Assembly: GCF_000335475.2 (NCBI RefSeq)
Contig: NZ_ANAH02000073.1
Span: 124,001-188,000, forward strand
Direction: 5' to 3'
DNA from: Cystobacter fuscus DSM 2262
GTDB taxonomy: Bacteria > Myxococcota > Myxococcia > Myxococcales > Myxococcaceae
DNA: 64,000 bases
Positions 47,101-54,221 of this stretch are shown one piece after another; position 1 is the stretch's first letter; each line of letters begins with the position of its first letter. The notes under the pieces were generated by a model, which made no database searches, was not told the DNA's origin, and saw nothing but the letters and a program-made list of their open reading frames with translations. The translations under genes were made by a program, and so were the position numbers.

Positions 47101-47256
47101 CACGGGAGTCTGAGCCCAGTCGATGGAGCGCATGAGGGCTCCCATGTCGCCCCCGCCGGCGAGCACCGCCGCGGCTTCGCGCTGGGGCCCGCTCGGCAGC
47201 CCGGTGGTGGACGTAGAGCTGTTCGCTGATTCATGAGGTGTGGTCGGGGTGCTCAT
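41161..47256 (-). CDS. Giant double hybrid histidine kinase (four kinase cores, two receivers)
   Basis: One continuous frame of 2031 residues holds two head-to-tail units. Each unit is PAS, GAF, HisKA/HATPase, receiver, HisKA/HATPase. Counted from the ATG at 47256, the phosphorylatable His residues are 378, 799, 1382 and 1806, and the receiver Asp residues are 689 and 1704. All ATPase G boxes are present. The units open with the same sequence pattern (GGGDMGALMR-S-IDW and GGGEMGALMR-A-MDW, then P-V/L-E-x-WPQSL), which shows internal duplication. There is no membrane helix or output domain, so it is a soluble phosphorelay hub. A GTG at 47274 is an alternative start. The last seven residues come from a neighbouring fragment. 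Confidence 0.93.
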   Translation of the reverse strand: MSTPTTPHESANSSTSTTGLPSGPQREAAAVLAGGGDMGALMRSIDWAQTPVGPLETWPQSLCTAVSILLESRFPMYIAWGPQFVQFYNDGYRPVLGSTKHPAAMGRSAQATFAESWHIIGPMFEGVRRGTAVGAEDWMLPLDRNGYLEECYFTFSYSPIRDETGGVGGVLVTVTETTGRVLGERRLRTLRDLAAHTGPVKREQDAWREAARALEGNVLDVPFALLYRTSDAGERPELVATAGWGTDTAAAVSLSGALQANPLSPFAGAAATQGPQFVPDVRALFAERPNGTSPEALHPALILPISRSGAERLHGFLVAGLSARRAPDDDYRAFLGLVADHIATAVSNARAYEEEKKRAEALAEIDRTKTAFFNNVSHELRTPLSLMLGPIEDGLADTEQPLPPKQRERQEMVRRNGLRLRKLVNTLLDFARMEAGRVQACFVPTDLSSLTIELASNFDSAMASAGLALVVDCPVLPEAVYVDPAMWEKVVLNLLSNALKFTLQGEVRIALRWLGGHVEFTVQDTGTGMPEEELPRLFERFHRVAGARGRSHEGTGIGLALVRELVKLHGGSVTVKSVLGEGSTFTVSLPTGSAHIPQEHLGAPQMPPTTGREASLFLAEVSQWNEVEASAAPSLPHSEARILLVDDNADMRAYLSRLLSPHWSVEPVSEGTRALAAARANPPSLIISDVMMPGVDGLQLAQALRADERTRTIPILLLSARAGEEATIQGLNSGADEYLVKPFSAKELLARVTALLTVSQLHQAAVRSERAHAEDSLRFLEESRRATRLREDMLAVVSHDLRSPLTAIRTSAELLRRMSPEGDLFARVRKQADAIRRSADRMHRLLDDLLDMASIDAGTLSIQAHSQRVEEIVRDARESFEPHAAEKGLQLDFEVEPGLLLWCDKERILQALGNLLSNAIKFTPPGGRILLRAEAEAGTGDIRLSVTDTGPGVPLAAQSHIFDRYWHEAQNKREGHGLGLSIAKGIVESHGGRIRLEQTSSTGSTFSFSLPSEQKEGAVSPAHRTTLPRRGVEESFIQGGGEMGALMRAMDWSKNSLGPVEAWPQSLRTSVSTMLRSPYPIILFWGPELRMLYNDPFRPILGTKHPQTLGARGSEALAEEWALLGPLMKRVHETGEPLFLQNGNVNFARRPGGLREEAYFTWSYNPTIGETGEIAGLFAISSETTRQVVGDRRLGILRELSIRAALDKKVERIFRSLEEVLAQAGNDLPFALLYVVEAEKAHLVSCAGLARGAPAAPLELSLDNTRSWPLATVARLRQEALVEDLHLKFGRLPGGPWPEPATRALVLPVPMGADTMATGVLVAGLSPLVALDDEYRGFLQLLARQLAASISSARAYEQEKQRAEELAQLDRAKTAFFSNVSHEFRTPLTLILGPIEDALSKPEKSLEGEKLDLIRRNALRLYKMVNTLLDFSRMEAGRAQAHYVPTDLSAMTRNLASAFQSAVESAGLRLVVDCPPLPEPLYVDPEMWEKVVLNLLSNAVKYTYQGEIRIGLGWRDDKAVLTVQDTGVGIPEEELPRVFERFYRVRGTQGRSHEGTGIGLALVQELVKLHGGSVSVASKLGAGTTFTLLLPRGSAHLPPERIERTPRPGSVSAGAAPFVEEAQRWSSDSTGTDTPNAGASNDPTLDVPEELARSRILLVDDNSDLRTYVAGLLGRVFPHVETATNGNDALERARARPPDLVLSDVMMPGLDGFGLVRALRADKDTRAIPIILLSARAGDEATVEGLQSGADDYLVKPFSARELMVRVRTQLDMARVRREVIRNEIEKKVLRESVRVRDEFLNLVSHELRTPVSALSLNVQSLVRSLSNEGRAEASLEALGVKARTTRKHLHRLARLVERLLDVSELVTGRLRLTRREVDLSAVASAVVEQVRNKALQAGCVLTLNAPSPVMGHYDRARLHQILEELLDNALKFGAGRPVEVAVRRDADQAFLTVVDHGVGVGLEDQERIFWRFERAVSERNHGGFGLGLWIARLLAEAHSGSIRLVRTDGGATAFTVMLPLNETGSPGHGP

Positions 47257-47505
47257 CCAAGCAATCGATACCACACACCCGCTGCACGGGTGGTCCAGCG
47301 CGTCTTCTGTCCAGAGCGCTCTCGCCTGAGTGCTTCCAGGGGCCGAGGAAACCGGAACCCTCTTGTCACTTCAATGGGTTGTGCGCTGAACACATGGACG
47401 ACCCGAGTGCTCGAGGGGTCGCGTCCGCCTGCCTGGAGGGCCTGTTGTAGCGCCCCTTCACGTCACGTTGGACGAGCGCCTCCGGGTGAGCCCGCGCGTG
47501 GAGTT

Positions 47506-48952
47506 CCCCTACCGGAACGAGGCCAGGTCGATGGCATTGGCCATCGCCTCGTAGCCGGCCCCGTTGGGGTGCAGGTGGTCGCCGCTGTCGTACTCCGGTC
47601 GCATCTGGAGCGGGTCGGCCAGGTCGCGCGTGGCCGCTTCGAAGTCGATGCTGCCATGGGCCTGTGCGGTGTTGGCGCGAATCCAGGCGTTCACCGCCTG
47701 CCGTTTGGCCTCGGCCTCCGGGCTGTAGTACGGCGCGGCCATGCCCTTGAGCGGGAGCAGGGTGCCCAGGAACACCTTGACGTCGCGCGCCTTCGCCTGG
47801 TCCACCATCGTCTGGAGGCCGGCGATGATCTCGTCGGCCGTCACCGCCTGCGCCGGCACGAAGCCTCCGAAGCCGATGTCGTTGATGCCGATCAGGATGA
47901 TGGCGTGGGTGACCCCCGTCGTGCCCAGCACGTCACGCTGGAAGCGCTCCACGCCCCTGGCTCCGATGACGTCGTTGAGCGCCCGGTTGCCCCCGATGCC
48001 CTGGTTGACCACGCTGAACCCTTGCAGCGCCGGGTCGGCCGCGACGCGACGCGCGAGGAAGTCGGGGTAGCGGTTGAGCGCATCCACGGTCGACCCCGCG
48101 CCGTCGGTGATGGAATCCCCGAAGGCGACGATGACTCCGCGGGCATCGTCGTTGCGCACGTCGAGGCCGGTCACCCAGTAGTACGACTGCCGTGTCTGCG
48201 TTGGGGTGAAGGTCGCGCTGCCGAGGGCGTTTCCGGCCGCGACCGAGATGGTCTGCTGTCCCAGCGAGTGCACGGTCGCCACGGGCGTTGTCTGGGGCAC
48301 GTACACGGTGATCGCCACGTCCGTCTGGGACGGGAGCGAGAAGCTCGCCTCGTCACTCCAGGCCTCCTGGCCGGCGGGGACCGTCACGGACTCCTGCCCG
48401 TTGAAGCGCAAGACGGTGTCCGTGGTGGCATTGATGGATGCGCCGCCAGTGCCGCGGGCGATGTGCACACCGCCGAGGGTGACCGGAGCGGTGCCGAAGA
48501 GGTTCGACACCCGCACCCGAACCTTGTCCCCGCCGGCCGATACCCGCATCACCTGTCGTATCGATTGGTCCTGGAACGATTGTGGCTCCGGCGGCGGCAC
48601 CCCCGGCACTGGAATGGTCTCGTTGTAGTCCTGCGGCGCGGCCGTCCAGGTGGCCTGCAATCGCCGCGCACCGTCGTCATCGTCACAGGCGCTCAGGCCG
48701 GCGGCGAGGCACGCGGCGGCCACGAAGCCGAAGAAGCGTCGGCGGGTTACCGCCTCCGGCCAGAGACGGGGCGGAATGTGTCTCGGGGTGGTGTCTCTCA
48801 TGACGGGTTCTCCTCCCCAAGAGCGGGTGGCGTCGGCGGCCGCTGCTCGGGGCGCTGGGGTCCGATGCGAGTGCTATCATCGGACCTCGCGCGTTGGCGC
48901 GTCTGTCGATTGCCCTCTTTCTCTTACAGTACACTGCGCCCGAGGTGGTTCC
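47506..48952. repeat. Direct repeat, right copy (complete SGNH esterase region)
   Basis: This is the full-length partner of 30141-31403, including the esterase gene and its 5' flank. The shared flank (48869-48952) contains GTGCTATCATCGG and probably the esterase promoter. The two copies lie about 17.4 kb apart in the same orientation and could recombine. Confidence 0.85.
47509..48801 (-). CDS. Tat-exported SGNH/GDSL esterase lipoprotein
   Basis: The 430-residue protein starts with a twin-arginine leader ([21 protein letters not shown]) that also ends in a lipobox, so it is exported folded and lipidated. A beta-sandwich N-terminal domain precedes the SGNH hydrolase. The blocks are [10 protein letters not shown] (Ser), QGIGGN (Gly), GINDIG (Asn) and DHLHPN (Asp and His), all intact. 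Such enzymes remove acyl or acetyl groups from lipids or polysaccharides. The 252 bp between this gene and the large kinase show no clear element. Several radical changes relative to the truncated copy lie near the C terminus. Confidence 0.87.
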   Translation of the reverse strand: MRDTTPRHIPPRLWPEAVTRRRFFGFVAAACLAAGLSACDDDDGARRLQATWTAAPQDYNETIPVPGVPPPEPQSFQDQSIRQVMRVSAGGDKVRVRVSNLFGTAPVTLGGVHIARGTGGASINATTDTVLRFNGQESVTVPAGQEAWSDEASFSLPSQTDVAITVYVPQTTPVATVHSLGQQTISVAAGNALGSATFTPTQTRQSYYWVTGLDVRNDDARGVIVAFGDSITDGAGSTVDALNRYPDFLARRVAADPALQGFSVVNQGIGGNRALNDVIGARGVERFQRDVLGTTGVTHAIILIGINDIGFGGFVPAQAVTADEIIAGLQTMVDQAKARDVKVFLGTLLPLKGMAAPYYSPEAEAKRQAVNAWIRANTAQAHGSIDFEAATRDLADPLQMRPEYDSGDHLHPNGAGYEAMANAIDLASFR

Positions 48953-48974
48953 GGTTGCGCCCATGGGTGAGTCG

Positions 48975-49004
48975 CTTGCCGCGGAGGCGGCGGGAAGCGA
49001 ACCC
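48975..49004 (-). repeat. tmRNA/tRNA 3'-end-like sequence, right copy
   Basis: This repeats the left copy at 33740-33770 with two mismatches. One of them is in the T-loop (TTCGCTT for TTCGATT on the minus strand). It is not part of a complete RNA gene. It lies 22 bp beyond the end of the right esterase repeat. Candidate att remnant. Confidence 0.5.
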
Positions 49005-49086
49005 GTGAACAAGGCGATGTCTACGGCATGAAGCACCACTCGTCCGGCTTGTGGAGCGCAAGGCCACCACACGTCACTCAACACTG

Positions 49087-49716
49087 TTACGGGTTGCGGC
49101 CTTTCGTACCTCCGAGCAACTCGAACGCGGCGTCCCATGCTTGGGAATCAGATTCATCGCGCGGCGGCAGGCGGTCGCGAGTGGGCTGGCGGTCATCATC
49201 CGTGGCTTCCGGATCCGCGCCAGCATCTAGTAGCAGTCTCATCATCGGGAGGTCCAGCCTCGATATCGCAATTCCGAGCGCAGTGCATCCGGTCAGCCCA
49301 CCCCAGTCATTGATAGTCCGAGTGGCCCCCGCTCTCAAGAGGAGAGAAGCCATGACCACATTGCCCACCTCCGCGCACGCCCGCAGCGGTGTGTCTCCTT
49401 CGCTGCTCCGCACGTTGGGCTCGGCACCCGCGTTCAGGAGCACTTCAACTGCCGCTAGCTGGTTTTCGCAGACCGCCTCCAACAAAGGGGTCCTGTCCCG
49501 CTCCGCGTCCCATGCGTTGACATCCGCGCCGTGCTCAAGCAGCGCCAGGAGCACATCAAGTTCGCCTCCATTGGCGAGTGCGTGGATGGCCACTTGCATT
49601 GGAAGCAATCCCGGCCACTCCTGCTGTGGCTCGTTCGGATCGGCCCCCCTGGTTAGTAGCGCCTTGACCTGGGCTGTATCATGTTGCTTGATCGCCGTGA
49701 AGAGTTCTTCCGACAT
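49087..49716 (-). CDS. Ankyrin-repeat protein, possible orphan immunity protein
   Basis: A 209-residue cytoplasmic protein made of five ankyrin repeats: LFTAIKQHDTAQVKALLTRG, then LLALLEHGADVNAW, TPLLEAVCENQLAAVEVLL, TPLRACAEVGNVVMASLLL and a final LPMMRLLLDAGADPEA. Ankyrin proteins act by binding other proteins. Three bases before its ATG another frame ends in M-A-E-L-stop, and a toxin-tail-like fragment precedes it. In polymorphic toxin loci such ankyrin proteins are often the immunity partner, and I infer that role here at low certainty. Confidence 0.8.
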   Translation of the reverse strand: MSEELFTAIKQHDTAQVKALLTRGADPNEPQQEWPGLLPMQVAIHALANGGELDVLLALLEHGADVNAWDAERDRTPLLEAVCENQLAAVEVLLNAGAEPNVRSSEGDTPLRACAEVGNVVMASLLLRAGATRTINDWGGLTGCTALGIAISRLDLPMMRLLLDAGADPEATDDDRQPTRDRLPPRDESDSQAWDAAFELLGGTKGRNP

Positions 49717-49719
49717 GAC

Positions 49720-49889
49720 TCACAGCTCCGCCATTGGATGACCTTCGCAATGCCCTGTTCGAGTTCGGTCATTGTTATATCGTGGCCCGGGTCGGGCTTG
49801 CCTCCAAAGCATTCTTTCTCAATCTCCCACCGTTTCTCCAGAACTCTTTTCATCGCTTCACGACGCAGCCGGATCCTGGAGCAAGGCAC
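49720..49889 (-). pseudogene. Possible C-terminal tail of a polymorphic toxin
   Basis: About 45 readable codons contain LEKRWEIEKECFGGKPDPGH followed by ELEQGIAKVI. This resembles, from memory, C-terminal tails of RHS-type toxins in myxobacteria. The frame then runs into the ankyrin gene, but a shifted frame ends with M-A-E-L and a stop 3 bp before the ankyrin ATG, as expected for a toxin-immunity pair. Everything upstream of the tail is missing. Confidence 0.4.
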
Positions 49890-49892
49890 CTT

Positions 49893-50798
49893 GTGATTGT
49901 CACGGTCACCGCGTGGAATCAGTGGATGCGGTCATTCGCCCACGACACATACAACGCTCGTTGCACCATGGACATCGAGCCCTCCGCGGCAGAGGGTGAC
50001 TTCATGCTGCAACAACTCAAGCAGCACGTTGCCGAGTTCAAGAAGTACAAGAGTCACATTGTCTTGCGTGATAAGAACAATGGGAAATGGTACTTCAGGG
50101 CTCCGCCCGATTTCAACGTTGAAACCAACGTGGCCTGGTACCCGAACAGCGAAGGCCCTCAAGACTATCAACCCGTGCTTTGTGACTTCAATGGAGACGG
50201 GTATGTCGACATGGCCATGAGGAACCGCGATGATTCCCTTGTGGGGCCCGGGACATGGGTCTTCAGGGCCGGGCCCGGCTTCTCTCCATCCTCCGAATGG
50301 TCTTTGGCCTGGTCAGCGCGCAGCGGAACCGGCTATCAGCCATTCGCTGGAGACTTCAATGGCGATGGAACTTGCGAGATGGGGGTGCGCGAGATTTCAA
50401 CGGGGAAGTTCTACTCCCGGGCCCCAGTGACTGGCTCAGCGGAGACCCATTTGTTCACGTGGTCGCCTGGCACCCAATATGAGCCGTTTGTCGGAGATTT
50501 CGACAAGGATGGCGTGGCGGATATTGGCTTCAGGGACAGTAGCAATGGGCACTTCTACTGGCGAAAAGGGCCGTCATTCTCCAGCGAGGGCAGTTACTAC
50601 TGGACAGCGGGACAGGGGACCAACTACCGGCCCTTCGTGGGCGATTTCAATGGCGATGGGTATTGGGACATCGGTCTGAACGACACGAGCATCGGCAGAA
50701 TATACATCAAGTATGGGCCGAATTTCGCGGGAAACCAGTCGGGATTCGACTGGGCTGCGGGCTCTCACTATCAGGTGCTGACGGGGGATATTCGGTAG
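49893..50798 (+). pseudogene. 5'-truncated secreted protein with FG-GAP-like repeats
   Basis: The readable part starts abruptly at VIVTVTAWNQWMRSFAHDTY, which looks like the last strand of a glycoside-hydrolase-type TIM barrel (V-T-x-W-N-x-W), followed by CTMDIEPSAAEGDF. About 200 residues of FG-GAP/VCBS-type blades follow (DFNGDGYVDMAMR, DFNGDGTCEMGVRE, DFDKDGVADIGFRD, DFNGDGYWDIGLND), each with a calcium-binding D-x-D-x-D loop. There is no signal peptide or start; the open frame upstream of 49893 is antisense to the toxin-tail fragment. It may have been a polysaccharide-active enzyme. Confidence 0.6.
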
Positions 50799-50870
50799 AA
50801 CCCCCGAGGACGCCCCCTCCAGGGGGCGTCTTGCCGCACGCCGCACGACAACGAACTCACGTGGCCCCAG

Positions 50871-51021
50871 TCGAATCCGCCTTCGCGGTCGTTGATGTAG
50901 CCGTCGAGCGACGTCATCATGCCGAAGGTCACCTTCGCGGAGATGTTGCCATCGGCGAACACTGCCTTCCATGTCGCCTTGGATTCCGGCGCCGTGGATG
51001 AACAGAACTTCCTTCATTGGC
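50871..51021 (-). pseudogene. Joined stubs of an alpha/beta hydrolase and a RibD-like reductase
   Basis: ATG at 51019, after GAGGAGCCA, begins KEVLFIHGAGIQGD, the first strand and oxyanion loop of an alpha/beta hydrolase. After about 20 codons the sequence changes frame to ISAKVTFGMMTSLDGYINDR followed by FDWG, the opening of the dihydrofolate-reductase/RibD-C family. Both stubs end within 25-30 codons. The rest of the gap 50799-51292 contains nothing else I can support apart from the promoter side of the glycosyltransferase gene. Confidence 0.55.
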
Positions 51022-51292
51022 TCCTCTGTTGGCCATTTGTAAGCAGTTGTAGTCGTGAACCAATTCCTCGCTTCGGACGAAAGCAGCAAGTCCTCTGACA
51101 CCTGCTCGGGACTCGCGGCGTTTGTCTTCCCAGCGCTGGAGCGCTTGCCCGTGGTCGCCTCACCCTTCGAGGAAGAGGTGCGGCATCGTCCACCTCTCGA
51201 CCATCGGAGCAAGGAGGGAGGATGAAGAGGGGGGGACCCGTCCAGGGAGACATGGTTAGAGTCCCCGCCGCGAACGGACACGGAGGTCGCAC

Positions 51293-52486
51293 ATGGCCAG
51301 AGGCGCTTTCTTCAACGTCCCCTTTCACGGGCACACCAACGCCACCTTTCCCGTGGTGCGCGAGCTGGTGGAGCGGGGCGAGGACATCACCTACTACCTC
51401 ACCGACTCGTTCCGTCCCCAGGTGGAGCGGGCCGGCGCGCGCTTCCATCGCTACGAGAGCACGGTGGAGGAGGGCCTGAAGTCCGGCACCGTGGGGTTCC
51501 TGCCGGCCCGCATGCCCGCGGAGAGCCGCGCGGTGATTCCCCAGCTGCTCGAGGCCGTGCGCGCCCAGCGCCCCGACTACGTGGTTTATGATCCGCTCTG
51601 CCTGTGGGGGCAGATCCTCGCCAACCACCTGCGCATTCCCGCGGTCCTCTTCCGCCCCACCATGGTCGTGACGGCGCGCGGCGGCGCGAGCCTGGACTTC
51701 ATGAAGAGCCGGATCGCGATGTTTCCGGGCCTGTTCGAGCAGGCGGGAAAGGACATCGCCGCCCTGCAACAGGAGTACGGTCTGCCTCCGACGGATCTCT
51801 GGGGCATGCTGGGCCACGAGGAGCCCCTGAACCTGGTCTGCGTGCCGCGCTCGTTCCAGTCCGGAGGCGAGGCCTTCGATGAGCGCTACGTCTTCGTGGG
51901 GCCGTCCATCCGGGAGCGCGGAGACACCGGGGACTTCCCCCTGGCGCACCTCGAGGGCGGGCCGGTGCTCTACATCTCGCTGGGAACGGTCTTCAACAAC
52001 TGGCCGGAGTTCTACCGGATGTGCTTCGAGGCGTTCGGCGGGACGCCCTGGCGCGTGGTGCTCTCCACCGGGCACGCGGTGAACGTGGCGGAACTGGGCG
52101 CGGTGCCCGGCAACTTCCTCGTGCGCCCCTCGGTGCCCCAGTTGGAGGTGCTCGAGCGCACGTCCGTCTTCGTCACCCACGGCGGGGCCAACAGCCTGAT
52201 GGAGTCCTTCGCCCATGCCGTCCCCGTGGTCGTCATTCCCCAGATGGCCGAGCAGCCGCTCAACGCCGTGCGGGTCGCCGAACTGGAACTGGGGCTGGCC
52301 CTGCAACGGGAGACCGTCACGGTGGAGCAGTTGCGGCGGGCGGTGGCGCGGGTGTCGAGCGAGCCCGCGTTCCGGGAGAAGGCGCGGAGCATGCAGCAGG
52401 AGGTTCGCGCCTCGGGAGGCTACCGCCGCGCGGCCGAGGCCATCCTCGCGTACAGGGAGAAGCGGGCCGGAGCCAGCGCTTCCTGA
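51293..52486 (+). CDS. Macrolide-type glycosyltransferase (UGT/MGT family)
   Basis: A complete 397-residue GT1 enzyme of the GT-B fold. The acceptor-side domain opens FFNVPFHGHTNATFPVVREL. The donor-side domain has YISLGTVFNNWPEF and the nucleotide-sugar signature FVTHGGANSLMESFAHAVPV followed by PQMAEQPLNA. The family transfers a sugar, usually from UDP- or TDP-sugar, to macrolides or other natural products, and often inactivates antibiotics. GGAGGTCGCAC places the start firmly. No biosynthetic genes are adjacent, so self-protection or detoxification is more likely than a pathway step. Confidence 0.9.
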   Translation: MARGAFFNVPFHGHTNATFPVVRELVERGEDITYYLTDSFRPQVERAGARFHRYESTVEEGLKSGTVGFLPARMPAESRAVIPQLLEAVRAQRPDYVVYDPLCLWGQILANHLRIPAVLFRPTMVVTARGGASLDFMKSRIAMFPGLFEQAGKDIAALQQEYGLPPTDLWGMLGHEEPLNLVCVPRSFQSGGEAFDERYVFVGPSIRERGDTGDFPLAHLEGGPVLYISLGTVFNNWPEFYRMCFEAFGGTPWRVVLSTGHAVNVAELGAVPGNFLVRPSVPQLEVLERTSVFVTHGGANSLMESFAHAVPVVVIPQMAEQPLNAVRVAELELGLALQRETVTVEQLRRAVARVSSEPAFREKARSMQQEVRASGGYRRAAEAILAYREKRAGASAS

Positions 52487-53713
52487 TCAGTTCGGCCGCA
52501 GCTTCGTGGTCGACTGGGGCAGCTCCAGCGACTCGAAGACGCCGACGGGAGCGAAGGCCGTCACGCGCAGCAACTGGTCGCCCGTCTTGTAGACGGAGAG
52601 CTCGAACTGGAAGGGCTTGCCGCCACGAGTGCCGTGCCCGCTCACGGTGGCGAGGCGCGACTTGTTGCCCGGGGTGGCGCCCTCGGAGGTGCCCGTCACC
52701 TGGAAGTCGGGATGGCGCGTGCGCAGGTCTCGCAGCGCCACGTCCCGCGCCTGGAGCAGATCCGCGGCCTCCGCCGGATTCCACTCGCGCACGGCCACCA
52801 TCAGGTTGCCGTTGACGTCCGGATGCGACAGCCACATGTCCACGTGGGGTTCCGGCGCCGACAGGTTCGCCTTGTGGCGATACCACCCGTCCGAGGGGAT
52901 GGGCAGCTTGTAGCCGAACCGTTGGCTCACGAGGGTACTGCCGCGCAGCAGCCGGTAGCCCTCGAGGTCCGGCCGCAGCGCGATGCGCGCGCGATCCGCC
53001 AGGGACTGGGAGGAGGAGAGCCGCACGAAGCCGACGATCTCCACCGTCATGCCGAGCAGCGCGGCGGTGAGCGCCACGCCCCCGAGGAAGGCCGAGGGCT
53101 TGCCCCAGACGAGCGCGAGCACGCCGCAGGAGAAGGCGCACACGACGAGCGTGAAGAGGTACTGCGCCTGGTAGAGGCTCATGCCTCCGAAGACGAACAG
53201 GCCCACCACCAGCCGGAGCAGGGCCAGCATGCGCAGCTGCTCCTTGCCCCGCAGCAGCCCGATGCCGAGCAGCGTGTCCACGCCCACGCCCACGAGCGTC
53301 CCGGCGAGCTGCACGGCCCGGAGCGACTCATTCGTGGACATGGAGGGAAGAAAGAGGAACTCGAAGAGGTGCAGCACGGCGTTGAGCAGCAGCAGGCCAC
53401 CGCCCAGGGGGAGTGTGGAGGTCGCCGGCTCGGAGGGCGCGGCCGGAGCGGGGGCGGGCGCTCCGCGGGAGAGCTTCGCGGACGAGGCGGGCTCCATCTC
53501 CGGGAGGTACTCCACGCCAGGCACGTACTCGGACGCGGCGGCCGTGGGGGTGGGCATGGCCGGGGCCCGGCGCACGGGCGCGGGGGCGACGGTGGGGACG
53601 GCCAAGGACGCGCGGGCCACCGTCGAGGTGCGTCCACAGCGGGGACACAGGGCCTGGGCCCGGGGCCGGTGCTTGAGCGCGCAGTGTGGGCAGGTGATCC
53701 AGTCAGCGTCCAC
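52487..53713 (-). CDS. Zinc-ribbon membrane protein of unknown function
   Basis: A 408-residue protein starts with a zinc ribbon (CPHCALKH, then CPRCGRT). A Pro/Ala-rich linker of about 60 residues follows, then four or five membrane helices (about residues 100-235). The C-terminal soluble domain of about 160 residues resembles PsbP/DUF1795-type folds (KLPIPSDGWYRHKANLS), often found in lipid- or stress-related bacterial proteins. The combination is typical of myxobacterial proteins without known function. Its stop abuts the end of the converging glycosyltransferase gene. Confidence 0.75.
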   Translation of the reverse strand: MDADWITCPHCALKHRPRAQALCPRCGRTSTVARASLAVPTVAPAPVRRAPAMPTPTAAASEYVPGVEYLPEMEPASSAKLSRGAPAPAPAAPSEPATSTLPLGGGLLLLNAVLHLFEFLFLPSMSTNESLRAVQLAGTLVGVGVDTLLGIGLLRGKEQLRMLALLRLVVGLFVFGGMSLYQAQYLFTLVVCAFSCGVLALVWGKPSAFLGGVALTAALLGMTVEIVGFVRLSSSQSLADRARIALRPDLEGYRLLRGSTLVSQRFGYKLPIPSDGWYRHKANLSAPEPHVDMWLSHPDVNGNLMVAVREWNPAEAADLLQARDVALRDLRTRHPDFQVTGTSEGATPGNKSRLATVSGHGTRGGKPFQFELSVYKTGDQLLRVTAFAPVGVFESLELPQSTTKLRPN

Positions 53714-53825
53714 GGTAGGCCTTCCCGCTCGTCTCCGGGCTCCACGCGAGCGCGGGAGGAGACATCCCAGGTTGTAGCAGAGAGGCGGCCCCGGGCGGTA
53801 GCGGGGCCCGGGAAGGCGAGCGGAC

Positions 53826-54221
53826 TCAGGGGCTGGGGGGCAGCACCATCCGTCGCATCAGGTGCTCGATCGCCTGGGTGGGATCCTCGCACAGGCCCGA
53901 GTGCACGGGGCCCGTCTGGATCACCGTGCTGCGCGGGGCCACCAGCCAGTGGAAGCGCTCCTTCTGGGGGAGCTGTCCCACGGGGCCCGCCGCGCGGCCT
54001 CCGGCGCACACCCGGGGAATGGAGGCCAGGTGGTGCAGGAGCGTCTCCGGGTCCGTGCCCGGCGCGAGCGCCTCGAGCCGGCGCGTGTCCAGCTCCACCC
54101 GCGCGCCGAGGAAGCGGTGGGTGAGGCAATAGAGGATGACGCCCGCGTTGATGAACTCCTCGCGCTCCACGCGCGGCACGACGCGGATGATGGCGTAGTC
54201 AAACGAGTTGCGCACGGGCAC
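53826..54221 (-). CDS. DUF3037 protein, partner of the HipA-like kinase
   Basis: The 131-residue protein opens with FDYAIIRVVPRVEREEFINAG and has VILYC, then FLGARVELD, the hallmark of DUF3037. Genes of this family regularly stand next to HipA-like kinase genes, and here the start overlaps the end of one by about 20 bp, which indicates translational coupling. GTG at 54221 or 54215 is the likely start. Function is unknown; a paired role with the kinase is inferred from conserved order. Confidence 0.78.
   Translation of the reverse strand: MPVRNSFDYAIIRVVPRVEREEFINAGVILYCLTHRFLGARVELDTRRLEALAPGTDPETLLHHLASIPRVCAGGRAAGPVGQLPQKERFHWLVAPRSTVIQTGPVHSGLCEDPTQAIEHLMRRMVLPPSP

Noticed and set aside
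49734-49892. N-terminal extension of the FG-GAP protein
   Set aside because: This part is antisense to the toxin-tail fragment and has no similarity to exported proteins. The meaningful sequence starts near 49893.
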